From assembly GCA_021796055.1 (NCBI GenBank), contig JAJYOS010000439.1, positions 1-5,976 of the forward strand: a DNA stretch of 5,976 nt, given 5' to 3'. A model generated the notes under the pieces. It did no database searches, was not told the origin of the DNA, and saw nothing but the letters and a program-made list of their open reading frames with translations. This document shows, in pieces, positions 1 to 5,807 of the stretch. Source of the DNA: Bacteroidota bacterium. Lineage in GTDB: Bacteria > Bacteroidota > Kryptoniia > Kryptoniales > JAKASW01. Both the position numbers and the translations under genes were made by a program. Numbering within the stretch: position 1 is the first letter of the stretch; the number at the start of each line of letters is the position of its first letter.

Positions 1-2454
1 CTCGATCGTCCCGTCCGAATTGTACTGATAGAATGCGACGTTCTTCCGGTTAAGTACGTTTTGCACAGACAGGAACATAACAAGGTTCCACGCCTCGTAA
101 TTGAACCTGCTGGAGAAGGCGACATCGAACCGCTGGTAATCGGGATACCTGGCGGAGTTTATATTGTCCGTCGCAATCCACCACCCGCTGCTCCACTTCG
201 ACGTCCCTTCCCTGTGCTGTTCATCCGTCACGAATTCCATGGGGGTGTACGGCTTCCCCGTCGCATATCTGTACCGGAAGCTTATTTCCATGTCGTCTGA
301 AAAGGGAAGAATGTAGCTCGGATATTTCAGGTAGAACGGCATGTCGTTGAGTTGGGACCTCAATCCCGCAAACCTCTTTCCGAAGATCGCTGTGGCCACA
401 TACGGGAAGTCATAATCCGAAGGAAAGGTCCTTCCTTCCATGCCGATTCGCGGGTCGTAAAACGTGCTGGTCATCCTCGAGAAAGCCAGCGTGCCGTAAA
501 AGTCCCGGATGAGCTTCTGTTGAACAAGCACATCGAGACCGTACACATCCTGCCGTCCGATGTTGAGGAACTTCTGCGACCTGAAGGTTCGGTCATAAAA
601 GTGGACGAAGGCCTCTGAAACCGGAAGGCGCGAGTACTTCTTGAAATATCCCTCGACATCGACCTTGAGACCGGGCGCCGGAAGATATTCCACACCCAAC
701 ACATAATGATCCGCCTCGGAGCTCTCCAGGTAGCGGTTTGTTTCGGTCTGGAACCTGTCGCCGAAATAAGGAAGAGCCGGCGTCTGGAAGAACTTTCCCA
801 GCGAGAGGTTCAATGCGAGCCTGTCCGGCAGTATGGAATAAGAGGCGGAGAATCGGGGGCTGAAATCTCCGTTCCCGCTGTATGACATGTAATCGTACCT
901 GACGCCGACGTTCAGGACAAGCCGTTCGCCAAGGAGCCTCATCTTATCATTTATATAGGAGTAGGCCTTATGCTGATCGGGAAAGGGGAAATTGTAATCG
1001 ATTATCGATGCGGGCAGCGTGACCGTAGCGTCAAAGTACCCGTCGCCGTTGATATCATAACGTGCGGTGTCTGCATCGACCGACTCGAGCGTCCTGAACT
1101 CTATAAATTTCAGCGAGCCACCGAAGTTTATCTCGTGGTTCCTGTCGAGATTCCATATAAATTCCGAGTTGAGGCATGTTTCTCCGTTGTCGGCATTCTG
1201 CCTGTAAACATCCCTTCTATATAGGATGTTTGTCGAATTGATCTTACCGCTTGAGCCGTAGTTCCTCTGGGTGAAATCGCTCGTTACGTATGTGCCGTCA
1301 TGATAATTGTTGCGCGATAGAGTCAAGATGGATACGAACCGGTCGGACCACTTGCTTTCCAGCGTGAGGCCGGCCGCGTACTGATGCTGCTTCACATCGA
1401 CATTGTACACGTCCACCGTATCGCTCCTCCCTGCGAGCGACAAATTCACCGTGTTCGGTTCCCCTTCGATGTTTATGAGATCGTTGCCGTAGATTCCGGA
1501 AAACGACAGGTTATGGATCCTCGACAGGTCGTAAACGACCCTCGACTGGATGTCGTAATACTTCGGTATCGCAGTGAGGCCGAACGATCCCGCGATGAGA
1601 TCTATGTAGCTTTTCCGCGCGGAGACCAGCCAGGATCCGGTTCTGCCGTTTATGTTTCCTTCGAGGACCGCACCATATCCGGCCATCGAAAGATTCGCAC
1701 TCCCGCTCAAGAGACGCTCCCTCGTTCCCTCCCTGCTGGTGATATTCATTACGGAAGACGACTTGTCGCCGTATTTGGATATGAATCCTCCGGTAGAGAA
1801 CTGTACGTCCTGTATCAGGTCCACATTAATCATGTTGATAGGACCGCCGGAGTTGTACTGGTTCGGGTAATGGTTGGTCGAATGTATCTCCATGTGGTCG
1901 AGGACCGTGAGGTTTTCGTCCGGCGCTCCGCCCCGCACCAGCAATTCGTTCGTCTGGTCCGTCGAGAAAGAGACGCCTGCCATCGCCTGGAGAATTCTCT
2001 GGAAGTCCTGGTCGGAGCCGGGCGACCTTCTCACTTCCTCGGCGCCGAGAACCACGGTGCTCATCGTGTTTTCAATTGAAGCCTTGTCGAAATAGTCCGG
2101 AGTAACGGTTACCTGTCCCAACTCGAGAGGTGCCTCGATCATTTTTATTACGACGTGCGTCTCTCCGCCGGTCGTGACGATGATGTCGGTCTTCACGATT
2201 GCCTGGTATCCGAGTAGACTCGCCTTCAGGGAATAACTTCCGACGGGGGCTGCGATTCTGAACCTCCCGTTTTCATCCGTAGATGATCCCGTGTTCATCA
2301 GCTCGTTGATCATCATATTGACTCCGACCAGCGGCTCGCCGGTCTTGGCGTCTGAGACGAAGCCTGTAATTCTCCCGGTCTGGGAGAGCACCTGACTTTC
2401 AAGAAAACAAAAGAATACTATAAGAGTGGCAACAGTTTTCAAAGTTTTTCTCAT
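1..2454 (-). CDS. TonB-dependent outer-membrane receptor with carboxypeptidase-regulatory-like N-terminal domain, C-terminus cut by window edge
   Basis: This is a ligand-gated outer-membrane transporter or receptor powered by TonB-ExbB-ExbD; the substrate cannot be told from sequence. Reading from the ATG at 2454, 818 codons are open to the left edge. Residues 1-24 form a signal peptide (basic MRK, hydrophobic LIVFFCFL, likely cleavage VLS/Q). Residues 27-110 match a CarboxypepD_reg-like beta-sandwich (GRITGFVSDAKTGEPLVGV, then STDENGRF and LGYQ). Residues about 125-240 are the plug, with RGGAPDENLTVLD and GGFISKYGDKSSSV. The rest is barrel with alternating aromatic strands. The visible end (SVQNVLNRKNVAFYQY) resembles the penultimate strands of such receptors, so probably only some tens of residues are missing. 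Residues 467-475 carry a DxNxDGxxD calcium-loop-like motif. No Shine-Dalgarno precedes the start; the leader is AT-rich (AATAATTACAG), as is common in Bacteroidota. No neighbouring SusD-like gene is visible in the window. Confidence 0.95.
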   Translation of the reverse strand, partial: MRKTLKTVATLIVFFCFLESQVLSQTGRITGFVSDAKTGEPLVGVNMMINELMNTGSSTDENGRFRIAAPVGSYSLKASLLGYQAIVKTDIIVTTGGETHVVIKMIEAPLELGQVTVTPDYFDKASIENTMSTVVLGAEEVRRSPGSDQDFQRILQAMAGVSFSTDQTNELLVRGGAPDENLTVLDHMEIHSTNHYPNQYNSGGPINMINVDLIQDVQFSTGGFISKYGDKSSSVMNITSREGTRERLLSGSANLSMAGYGAVLEGNINGRTGSWLVSARKSYIDLIAGSFGLTAIPKYYDIQSRVVYDLSRIHNLSFSGIYGNDLINIEGEPNTVNLSLAGRSDTVDVYNVDVKQHQYAAGLTLESKWSDRFVSILTLSRNNYHDGTYVTSDFTQRNYGSSGKINSTNILYRRDVYRQNADNGETCLNSEFIWNLDRNHEINFGGSLKFIEFRTLESVDADTARYDINGDGYFDATVTLPASIIDYNFPFPDQHKAYSYINDKMRLLGERLVLNVGVRYDYMSYSGNGDFSPRFSASYSILPDRLALNLSLGKFFQTPALPYFGDRFQTETNRYLESSEADHYVLGVEYLPAPGLKVDVEGYFKKYSRLPVSEAFVHFYDRTFRSQKFLNIGRQDVYGLDVLVQQKLIRDFYGTLAFSRMTSTFYDPRIGMEGRTFPSDYDFPYVATAIFGKRFAGLRSQLNDMPFYLKYPSYILPFSDDMEISFRYRYATGKPYTPMEFVTDEQHREGTSKWSSGWWIATDNINSARYPDYQRFDVAFSSRFNYEAWNLVMFLSVQNVLNRKNVAFYQYNSDGTIE

Positions 2455-2774
2455 CTGTAATTATTGGAAACAGCTTGTGCCCTGACATTACTTAATACGC
2501 ATCTCTGTCCCGCCCGGTTACAAGACACGATCATGAGTGCCGCCGGACGCGGTCACGGGAAAGCCCGTTGAGCGCTGCGACATCGAAAATGGAGCACGAA
2601 TCCAGAATGGTGAGAGTTTGAACCGCTGACAGAATAAGATAAGAAGACGAGGGAGATTACACAATCAACTTGAAGGGCATAAAGCATCGAGCAAAGGGCG
2701 AAGGGCGTGGGACATAGAGAAATCAACTTGAGGCGAAGGGTTTTGCGGGCCTGAACTCTGTAGTCCCGATCGAT
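2455..2774. other. Intergenic region upstream of the TonB receptor gene, no gene seen
   Basis: I see no coding sequence or RNA gene here. The stretch must carry the minus-strand promoter of the receptor gene. A possible match is TTG at about 2518-2520 followed on the minus strand by TATTAA near 2495, but the spacing is not convincing. The right half is purine-rich (GAAGGGC, GCGAAGGG motifs) and contains the direct repeat annotated separately. Confidence 0.5.
2663..2740 (+). repeat. Direct repeat AATCAACTTGA(A)GG, two copies 58 bp apart
   Basis: AATCAACTTGAAGGGC at 2663-2678 recurs as AATCAACTTGAGGCGAAGGG at 2721-2740. The first eleven bases are identical and a similar purine-rich extension follows. 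Between them the motif AAGGGCGAAGGGCG appears. This looks like a small degenerate intergenic repeat or the remains of a duplication. No terminal inverted repeats or coding sequence suggest a mobile element. Confidence 0.5.
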
Positions 2775-3572
2775 GTGTATGACGGCGAGTTTTCTTTTTT
2801 CATTTCCTTCTTGACATTACATGGTACAGTTGCTAAGTTGCCTTCGGCGGAGCAGAAGAGGGCAAAATGCGGGTGTGTCATGCGGATGAGCGGCGGTTTA
2901 TCCCATTATTCATTTAGACATGGCGGCTCCCCTGCCACGGCACAGTTAGGCTGCGGTTCCGCACATGAACAGTCAACCAGGGTGATCAACCGATATGATG
3001 GCTGTGGTGATACCTCGATATCATCGCAGTCCCGAACATATGCGTACTTGGCTGGTTTTTCGGGGGTTTCTGCAGACTCTAACCGTCGTTCCGGCCGCGT
3101 CAACGCATTTGCCGGAGGCCCGCCCCAGCTTTCCTGTGCGGGTGGCATACCGGCTGACGGCCCGTATGTACTTACCGATCGCACTGGCAAGCTTTCCGGC
3201 GGCCCAAATGTCCTCGCCGATGCTCATTACGTCATTGCCGGAGGCTTTAACCTCCTGAATTATCTTTCCAGCACCCTTTCCCACGGCCCGAACGTGCTTG
3301 CCGATCACATTCATCTCCTATCCGACGGCTCTTGCCCGCTTGCCGGGGAGTCTAACCTTGCTGCAGGACCCATTTTCTGGCCGAATAACGCGTTGTTTTC
3401 GTTTTCAGCCGCGGCCCTCAATCTTTCGACCCCCAAAACCCTTGAAATGTACAGATTGTCCGGGCCCATTCCCGGAGGCAATGCCGAAGATTCTTGCTTT
3501 GAAACGGGTGCCTTTTTCGGCAAACCAGATTACAGTCCATTCCAATACGACAGTGATTCTCACCTGAAATAG
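2775..3572 (+). CDS. Doubtful open reading frame spanning the 21-bp repeat array
   Basis: This is the longest open frame in the middle region (265 residues from GTG 2775; other possible starts are ATG 2880 and ATG 2886). I do not recognise the product. The N-terminal third is compositionally odd, with scattered Cys, Ser, Gly and His, no signal peptide and no domain. Residues about 127-195 follow a seven-residue rhythm near [SA][DG]GPNVL, which simply reflects the 21-bp DNA array. The C-terminal part (about 200-265) is not repetitive. No ribosome binding site precedes any of the starts. It ends 79 bases before the next gene on the same strand, so co-transcription is possible. A 21-bp repeat keeps a frame open easily, so length is weak evidence. 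It may be a real repeat protein, or a non-coding array with a fortuitous frame. Confidence 0.25.
   Translation: MYDGEFSFFISFLTLHGTVAKLPSAEQKRAKCGCVMRMSGGLSHYSFRHGGSPATAQLGCGSAHEQSTRVINRYDGCGDTSISSQSRTYAYLAGFSGVSADSNRRSGRVNAFAGGPPQLSCAGGIPADGPYVLTDRTGKLSGGPNVLADAHYVIAGGFNLLNYLSSTLSHGPNVLADHIHLLSDGSCPLAGESNLAAGPIFWPNNALFSFSAAALNLSTPKTLEMYRLSGPIPGGNAEDSCFETGAFFGKPDYSPFQYDSDSHLK
2811..2839 (+). promoter_or_regulatory. Candidate sigma-70/sigma-ABfr type promoter
   Basis: TTGACA (2811-2816) is a perfect -35 box, followed after 17 bases by TAAGTT (2834-2839). The same bases also fit the Bacteroidota consensus TTG-N20-TAnnTTTG, as TTG at 2811 and TAAGTTG at 2834 with one base missing. It faces the repeat array and the gene at 3652. 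It lies inside the doubtful frame if that starts at 2775, but upstream of its alternative ATG at 2880. Confidence 0.35.
3067..3381 (+). repeat. Degenerate 21-bp tandem repeat array, about 14-15 units
   Basis: Units start at 3067, 3088, 3109, 3130 and so on every 21 bases without slippage up to 3361. The rough consensus is TTGCCG-nnGGCC-nnnnCn-TCC. Good copies are 3109-3129, 3193-3213, 3235-3255, 3277-3297, 3298-3318 and 3340-3360; weak ones are 3130, 3256 and 3361. Because 21 is a multiple of three, each frame shows a heptad. Plus frame 1 reads like [LF]PxALxS with a stop at 3256-3258. Plus frame 3 reads like [SA][DG]GPNVL and is open. The minus strand reads A-x-G-K-x-x-R with hydrophobic residues at positions 2 and 6. 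There are no unique spacers, so it is not CRISPR. From memory, and unverified, similar heptad-rich arrays occur near hypothetical genes in other Bacteroidota-related genomes. Confidence 0.8.
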
Positions 3573-3580
3573 GATTCTCG

Positions 3581-3609
3581 TCCGAATTCCAAGATAGATT
3601 TGGAACGGG
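3581..3609 (+). promoter_or_regulatory. Inverted repeat in the leader of the coiled-coil gene
   Basis: TTCCAA (3587-3592) and TTGGAA (3600-3605) are perfect arms around a 7-base spacer. The stem can extend through a two-base bulge by pairing CCG (3582-3584) with CGG (3606-3608). It lies about 45 bases before the start codon at 3652 and 8 bases after the doubtful frame ends. It could be an operator for a dimeric regulator or a leader hairpin. No T-tract follows, so it is not a typical terminator. Confidence 0.4.
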
Positions 3610-3636
3610 ATCAACAACCGAAAGAAAAACAAAATC

Positions 3637-3645
3637 AGGAAAGGA
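3637..3645 (+). promoter_or_regulatory. Ribosome binding site AGGAAAGGA
   Basis: AGGAAAGGA ends six bases before ATG 3652. It fixes the start there rather than at the in-frame ATG 3661. It is notably stronger than the leaders of the receptor and beta-barrel genes in this window. Confidence 0.75.
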
Positions 3646-3651
3646 TCAATC

Positions 3652-4335
3652 ATGGAAAAAATGGACTCGACAATTCAGCAAGCTGAAATGCTCAAAGTTA
3701 CGTGCGGCAGACATGCAGCCGATGGAACCACGAACGGGATCCCGGACAACCAGATCCAGACTCTATCGGTGCAGACAACAGGCGCTTCCCAGAAAGATAC
3801 CAACCAGAAGAACGCGATCGAAATCGTGTCAAGCCTCACTGTCCGGCAGAACGAGCTAATCAAGAAGGGGGACTCGCTGGTCGTCAGAACAAGAGAGGCA
3901 GCCAAGGGAGCCTACGGCGAGGACGACAGGGCAAAGATGAATGAGTTCCATGTCGGGAACAAGATTCCGGTCACTGTTAAGGGGCTGATCTCGGAGTTGA
4001 GGTACACCGGGAACGTCGCGTCGAGCCACAAGACCGACCTCGCAAATCACGGGATCAAGGATGAGCAGATAGGGCAGCTCACAGGCACGGCGGACGAGCT
4101 GTCATCCGTCGACAGCGAGCAGGAGGCGGCAAAGAAGAAGCAGAAAGCCGCGACGAAGGAGCGGGACACCGCGATGAAAGCTCTTCAGAAGACGATACGG
4201 AAGATACAGCACACTGCGAAATCGGTCTTTGCCGATCAGCCGTCAGTGCTGATTGAGTTCGAGTCGATAACGAAGCGGCGCGGTCCGGGCGGGCAAAAGA
4301 ACGCTTCGCCGCCTGCCGGGCCGCCGGCGCAGTAA
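3652..4335 (+). CDS. Hypothetical helical, probably coiled-coil protein of 227 residues
   Basis: I do not recognise a named family. The protein is rich in Lys, Glu, Gln, Ala and Thr and has no signal peptide or membrane segment, so it is probably cytoplasmic. Residues 1-50 are polar and likely flexible. Residues about 52-110 look helical (QKNAIEIVSSLTVRQNELIKKG, then RTREAAKGAYGEDDRAKMNEFHVGNKIP). Residues about 110-150 form another helical stretch with an LxxELxxTGxVASxxKxDL pattern. Residues about 150-195 are a long charged helix with coiled-coil spacing (SEQEAAKKKQKAATKERDTA). The segment ending VLIEFESITKRRGPGG is followed by a Pro/Ala-rich tail. Two helical hairpins or a four-helix bundle is a fair guess. 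It follows the 21-bp array on the same strand and is convergent with the regulator gene. Normal codon use and a strong ribosome binding site support a real gene. A structural or DNA-associated role would be speculation. Confidence 0.88.
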   Translation: MEKMDSTIQQAEMLKVTCGRHAADGTTNGIPDNQIQTLSVQTTGASQKDTNQKNAIEIVSSLTVRQNELIKKGDSLVVRTREAAKGAYGEDDRAKMNEFHVGNKIPVTVKGLISELRYTGNVASSHKTDLANHGIKDEQIGQLTGTADELSSVDSEQEAAKKKQKAATKERDTAMKALQKTIRKIQHTAKSVFADQPSVLIEFESITKRRGPGGQKNASPPAGPPAQ

Positions 4336-4351
4336 GCGCCGTGCGCTGCGA

Positions 4352-4381
4352 CCCGCCGCACAGCAGCTTCTGTGCGGCGGG
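4352..4381. terminator. Strong hairpin between convergent genes, likely bidirectional terminator
   Basis: CCCGCCGCACAG (4352-4363) and CTGTGCGGCGGG (4370-4381) form a perfect 12-bp GC-rich stem with a 6-base loop, placed between the stop codons at 4335 and 4385. A smaller stem (AGCGC/GCGCT) sits just upstream at about 4335-4347. No run of T follows on either strand, so it departs from the classic intrinsic form. It may instead be an RNA-stabilising or repetitive palindrome. Confidence 0.6.
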
Positions 4382-4384
4382 GAC

Positions 4385-4783
4385 TCATTGCAGTTTAATG
4401 TCAACCCAGCGAACGCCGGGATCCAGAACTACAGCCAGGAAGCAGAAGCTAGCGACAGTTGAACTGTCGCGGGACACGGTGCGGGAGTTAAACTCCCGCA
4501 CACCAGTAGAGTTTACCCCGCCGAAAGACGGGGCCGGACTCGGGATAGTCGATGAAGACTGCGATCTGGCTTCTTCACTTTCCGACGAATATTCTATCAG
4601 TTCCCCCTGGCTGCATTGGAGGACTTCGCAGAGTTTGTCGAGAGTGGAAAACCTTATGGCCTTTGCCTTTTCGTTCTTGAGTATTGAAAGATTCGCCTGA
4701 GTTATGCCGACCTTTTCCGAAAGCTCTGTCAGGGAAATCTTACGCTTAGCCATCATCACGTCGAGGTTTATTCTAATCGCCAT
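4385..4783 (-). CDS. XRE/Cro-C1 family (YozG-like) helix-turn-helix regulator with abnormal C-terminal extension
   Basis: This is a small DNA-binding transcription regulator. Residues 1-65 are a complete HTH_26/YozG-like domain: MAIRINLDVMMAKRKISLTE, then LSEKVGITQANLSILK with the turn at VGIT and the recognition helix TQANLSILKNEKA, then IRFSTLDKLCEVLQCSQGEL ending IEY. Family members normally stop close to this point, at about 65-75 residues. Here another 60-odd low-complexity residues follow (66-132), and residues 84-111 are encoded by three inverted repeats. The tail probably arose by loss of the stop or insertion of palindromic DNA. AGGA ends seven bases before ATG 4783, supporting the start. 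The gene begins nine bases after the stop of the DUF2975 remnant. That order is the well-known DUF2975-YozG pair, in which both genes are co-transcribed. The domain residues look intact, so DNA binding may persist. Confidence 0.9.
   Translation of the reverse strand: MAIRINLDVMMAKRKISLTELSEKVGITQANLSILKNEKAKAIRFSTLDKLCEVLQCSQGELIEYSSESEEARSQSSSTIPSPAPSFGGVNSTGVREFNSRTVSRDSSTVASFCFLAVVLDPGVRWVDIKLQ
4452..4470. repeat. Perfect palindrome with AGTTGAACT core
   Basis: GCGACAGTT and AACTGTCGC are perfect nine-base arms around a single G (4461). It lies inside the extended tail of the helix-turn-helix gene and shares the core AGTTnAACT with the palindrome at 4479-4501. Confidence 0.8.
4479..4501. 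repeat. Perfect palindrome with AGTTAAACT core
   Basis: GTGCGGGAGTT and AACTCCCGCAC are perfect eleven-base arms around a single A (4490). Its centre is 29 bases from that of the palindrome at 4452-4470. In RNA it would form a strong stem with a small loop. It encodes residues about 95-102 of the regulator's tail. Confidence 0.85.
4516..4533 (-). repeat. Short GC hairpin, third in the palindrome cluster
   Basis: Read on the minus strand, CCCCGTC and GGCGGGG form a seven-pair stem (one G-U) closing the loop TTTC. On the plus strand the loop is GAAA and one pair is lost, so minus-strand RNA would fold better. That matches the direction of the regulator gene. Confidence 0.5.
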
Positions 4784-4792
4784 TCCATATTC

Positions 4793-5140
4793 CTAAACTA
4801 TCATCTCATTTTCTTCTTCCAGAGAGGTGCCGGCCCTGAAAACCTCAGAGAGGATGAAAAGAAATAATCCAACCATGAAACAGGTAAACAGAATCGAGTT
4901 CCCACCGGAGGGTACCAGCACCATATCCTTGAATTTTACGGCAGACAGGACAGAACTGAGCACGAGGTTTCTCGAGAGCAGTAAGAACACGATCAACGGG
5001 TACGCCCCGCAGCCGAGATCCCACTCGGGAACTGGAAGCGGTCTATGGGGAGCACGGAGGGTCGAAAGAACTTGGTCAATCGGAGGAATAGTGTTGCCAC
5101 GACTTCGCAAAAGGTGGCTCAAGGATATATTAAGATGCAT
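4793..5140 (-). pseudogene. Truncated, probably frameshifted DUF2975 membrane protein
   Basis: The C-terminal half is a recognisable DUF2975 inner-membrane protein, normally about 150-200 residues with four membrane helices. Taking ATG 5140 as residue 1, visible are one hydrophobic segment at about 46-66 (AYPLIVFLLLSRNLVLSSVL), another at about 82-101 (SILFTCFMVGLFLFILSEVF) and the hallmark ending LSEVFRAGTSLEEENEMIV. Residues 24-39 (VLSTLRAPHRPLPVPE) resemble the family's LRxGxPFxxEN loop. The next family block, xRLRRIAY, is found as GSRLRG in another frame just before AYPLI resumes, which suggests two compensating indels near 5000-5020. The first two membrane helices are absent in every minus-strand frame up to about 5270. 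No ribosome binding site precedes ATG 5140. Its stop lies nine bases before the YozG-like regulator. Family assignment is fairly firm; the pseudogene call is inference. Confidence 0.65.
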
Positions 5141-5243
5141 TTGACAGCACCAGGTGCGCTACGTGGAAGATGTGTCTGCTTCGAGGTCTCAATCCGCAGG
5201 AACTCTTCAGGACCGACATCCCCGGCCGCGGGAATGAACTTCA

Positions 5244-5262
5244 CGGGGTGGTTTGTTCCCCG
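5244..5262 (-). terminator. Weak hairpin downstream of the beta-barrel gene
   Basis: CGGGG (5244-5248) and CCCCG (5258-5262) can form a five-pair stem with a nine-base loop, starting 12 bases after the stop codon of the beta-barrel gene on the minus strand. There is no T-tract. It is the only hairpin I see in the 133-base gap before the DUF2975 remnant, which otherwise shows nothing recognisable. Confidence 0.25.
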
Positions 5263-5273
5263 GGCCCTTCCCT

Positions 5274-5807
5274 CTAGAGCCTTATCCTGACCCCAACCGC
5301 TCCGTCGAAGTCGAGGTCGAAGATGCGGCTGGCCACAACGAGCGGGCCGGATTCGACGAAAAATTCGGCCGGACCCCCTCCCGGAGTAATCGTCATCCCA
5401 ACGGTCGCAGTACCGCCTATCTCGAACCTGTTGTCCTCGGCGGCGGCGAATCTTTCCCTGTTCGGCTCGTGAGTGTAAAACGCGTTGATCCCCTTCGCGA
5501 ACGCTATCGCCAGGCCCGGACCGGCATAAAATCCGAACGGCCCTGAGCCGAATAAATCGAACTGCCATACATAATCGAGCTGAAGCCTCGGGGAGCCGAA
5601 GTAATCGGGCCCGAAACCGACATCGAGCGCATGGTCTACGCCGATAGGGCAGCGTACAGTCACACCGGAGGGATCACCGAACACTCCGCCGACACTGATG
5701 CGCCTCCCTCCGGCAACCTGGGCCAGCGATACACCGGTGGCGATAAGCATACAGAGAACTGATACTGCGGCGAACCGCGCAGCTTTGATGGTGCACAATG
5801 ACGACAT
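5274..5807 (-). CDS. Small outer-membrane beta-barrel protein, 177 residues
   Basis: This is a predicted exported eight- to ten-strand beta-barrel protein. From ATG 5807, residues 1-29 form a signal peptide (basic IKAAR, hydrophobic FAAVSVLCMLIATGV, cleavage SLA/Q30). The mature part has short alternating strands separated by turns. GVFGDPSGVTVR at 41-52 resembles the GDPTGLxxKYWL pattern common near the start of small barrels. Later come LQLDYVWQFDLF, a Gly-rich GFYAGPGLAIAF strand, and a final strand ending GVRIRL. The frame stays open upstream to an ATG at 5954, but those 49 codons lack protein character and would bury the signal peptide, so the internal ATG is preferred. The leader before it (TTATATATTAGTC) is AT-rich without a Shine-Dalgarno. 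The role is unknown: it may be structural, adhesive or a porin-like channel. The DUF2975 remnant downstream seems unrelated. Confidence 0.85.
   Translation of the reverse strand: MSSLCTIKAARFAAVSVLCMLIATGVSLAQVAGGRRISVGGVFGDPSGVTVRCPIGVDHALDVGFGPDYFGSPRLQLDYVWQFDLFGSGPFGFYAGPGLAIAFAKGINAFYTHEPNRERFAAAEDNRFEIGGTATVGMTITPGGGPAEFFVESGPLVVASRIFDLDFDGAVGVRIRL

Noticed and set aside
1384..2079. Open frame of 231 codons on the plus strand
   Set aside because: It is antisense to the TonB receptor gene, which reads continuously with signal peptide, plug and barrel. The plus-strand product has no recognisable character. The smaller plus frames between 61 and 2095 are rejected for the same reason.
2995..3025. 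Inverted repeat around ATGAT and ATCAT
   Set aside because: Only five bases pair across a 20-base spacer, which is expected by chance.
3067..3381. CRISPR array
   Set aside because: The repeats are contiguous 21-bp units with no unique spacers, the copies are degenerate, and no cas gene is present.
4341..4700. Plus-strand open frame of 119 codons
   Set aside because: It is antisense to the helix-turn-helix gene, whose minus-strand translation is a clear regulator domain.
4827..5290. Plus-strand open frames of 105 and 81 codons
   Set aside because: They overlap the DUF2975 remnant on the opposite strand, which has recognisable family residues. The plus products have none.
5119..5568. Minus-strand open frame of 149 codons
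   Set aside because: It overlaps the beta-barrel gene in another frame and has an Arg/Gly-rich shadow composition.
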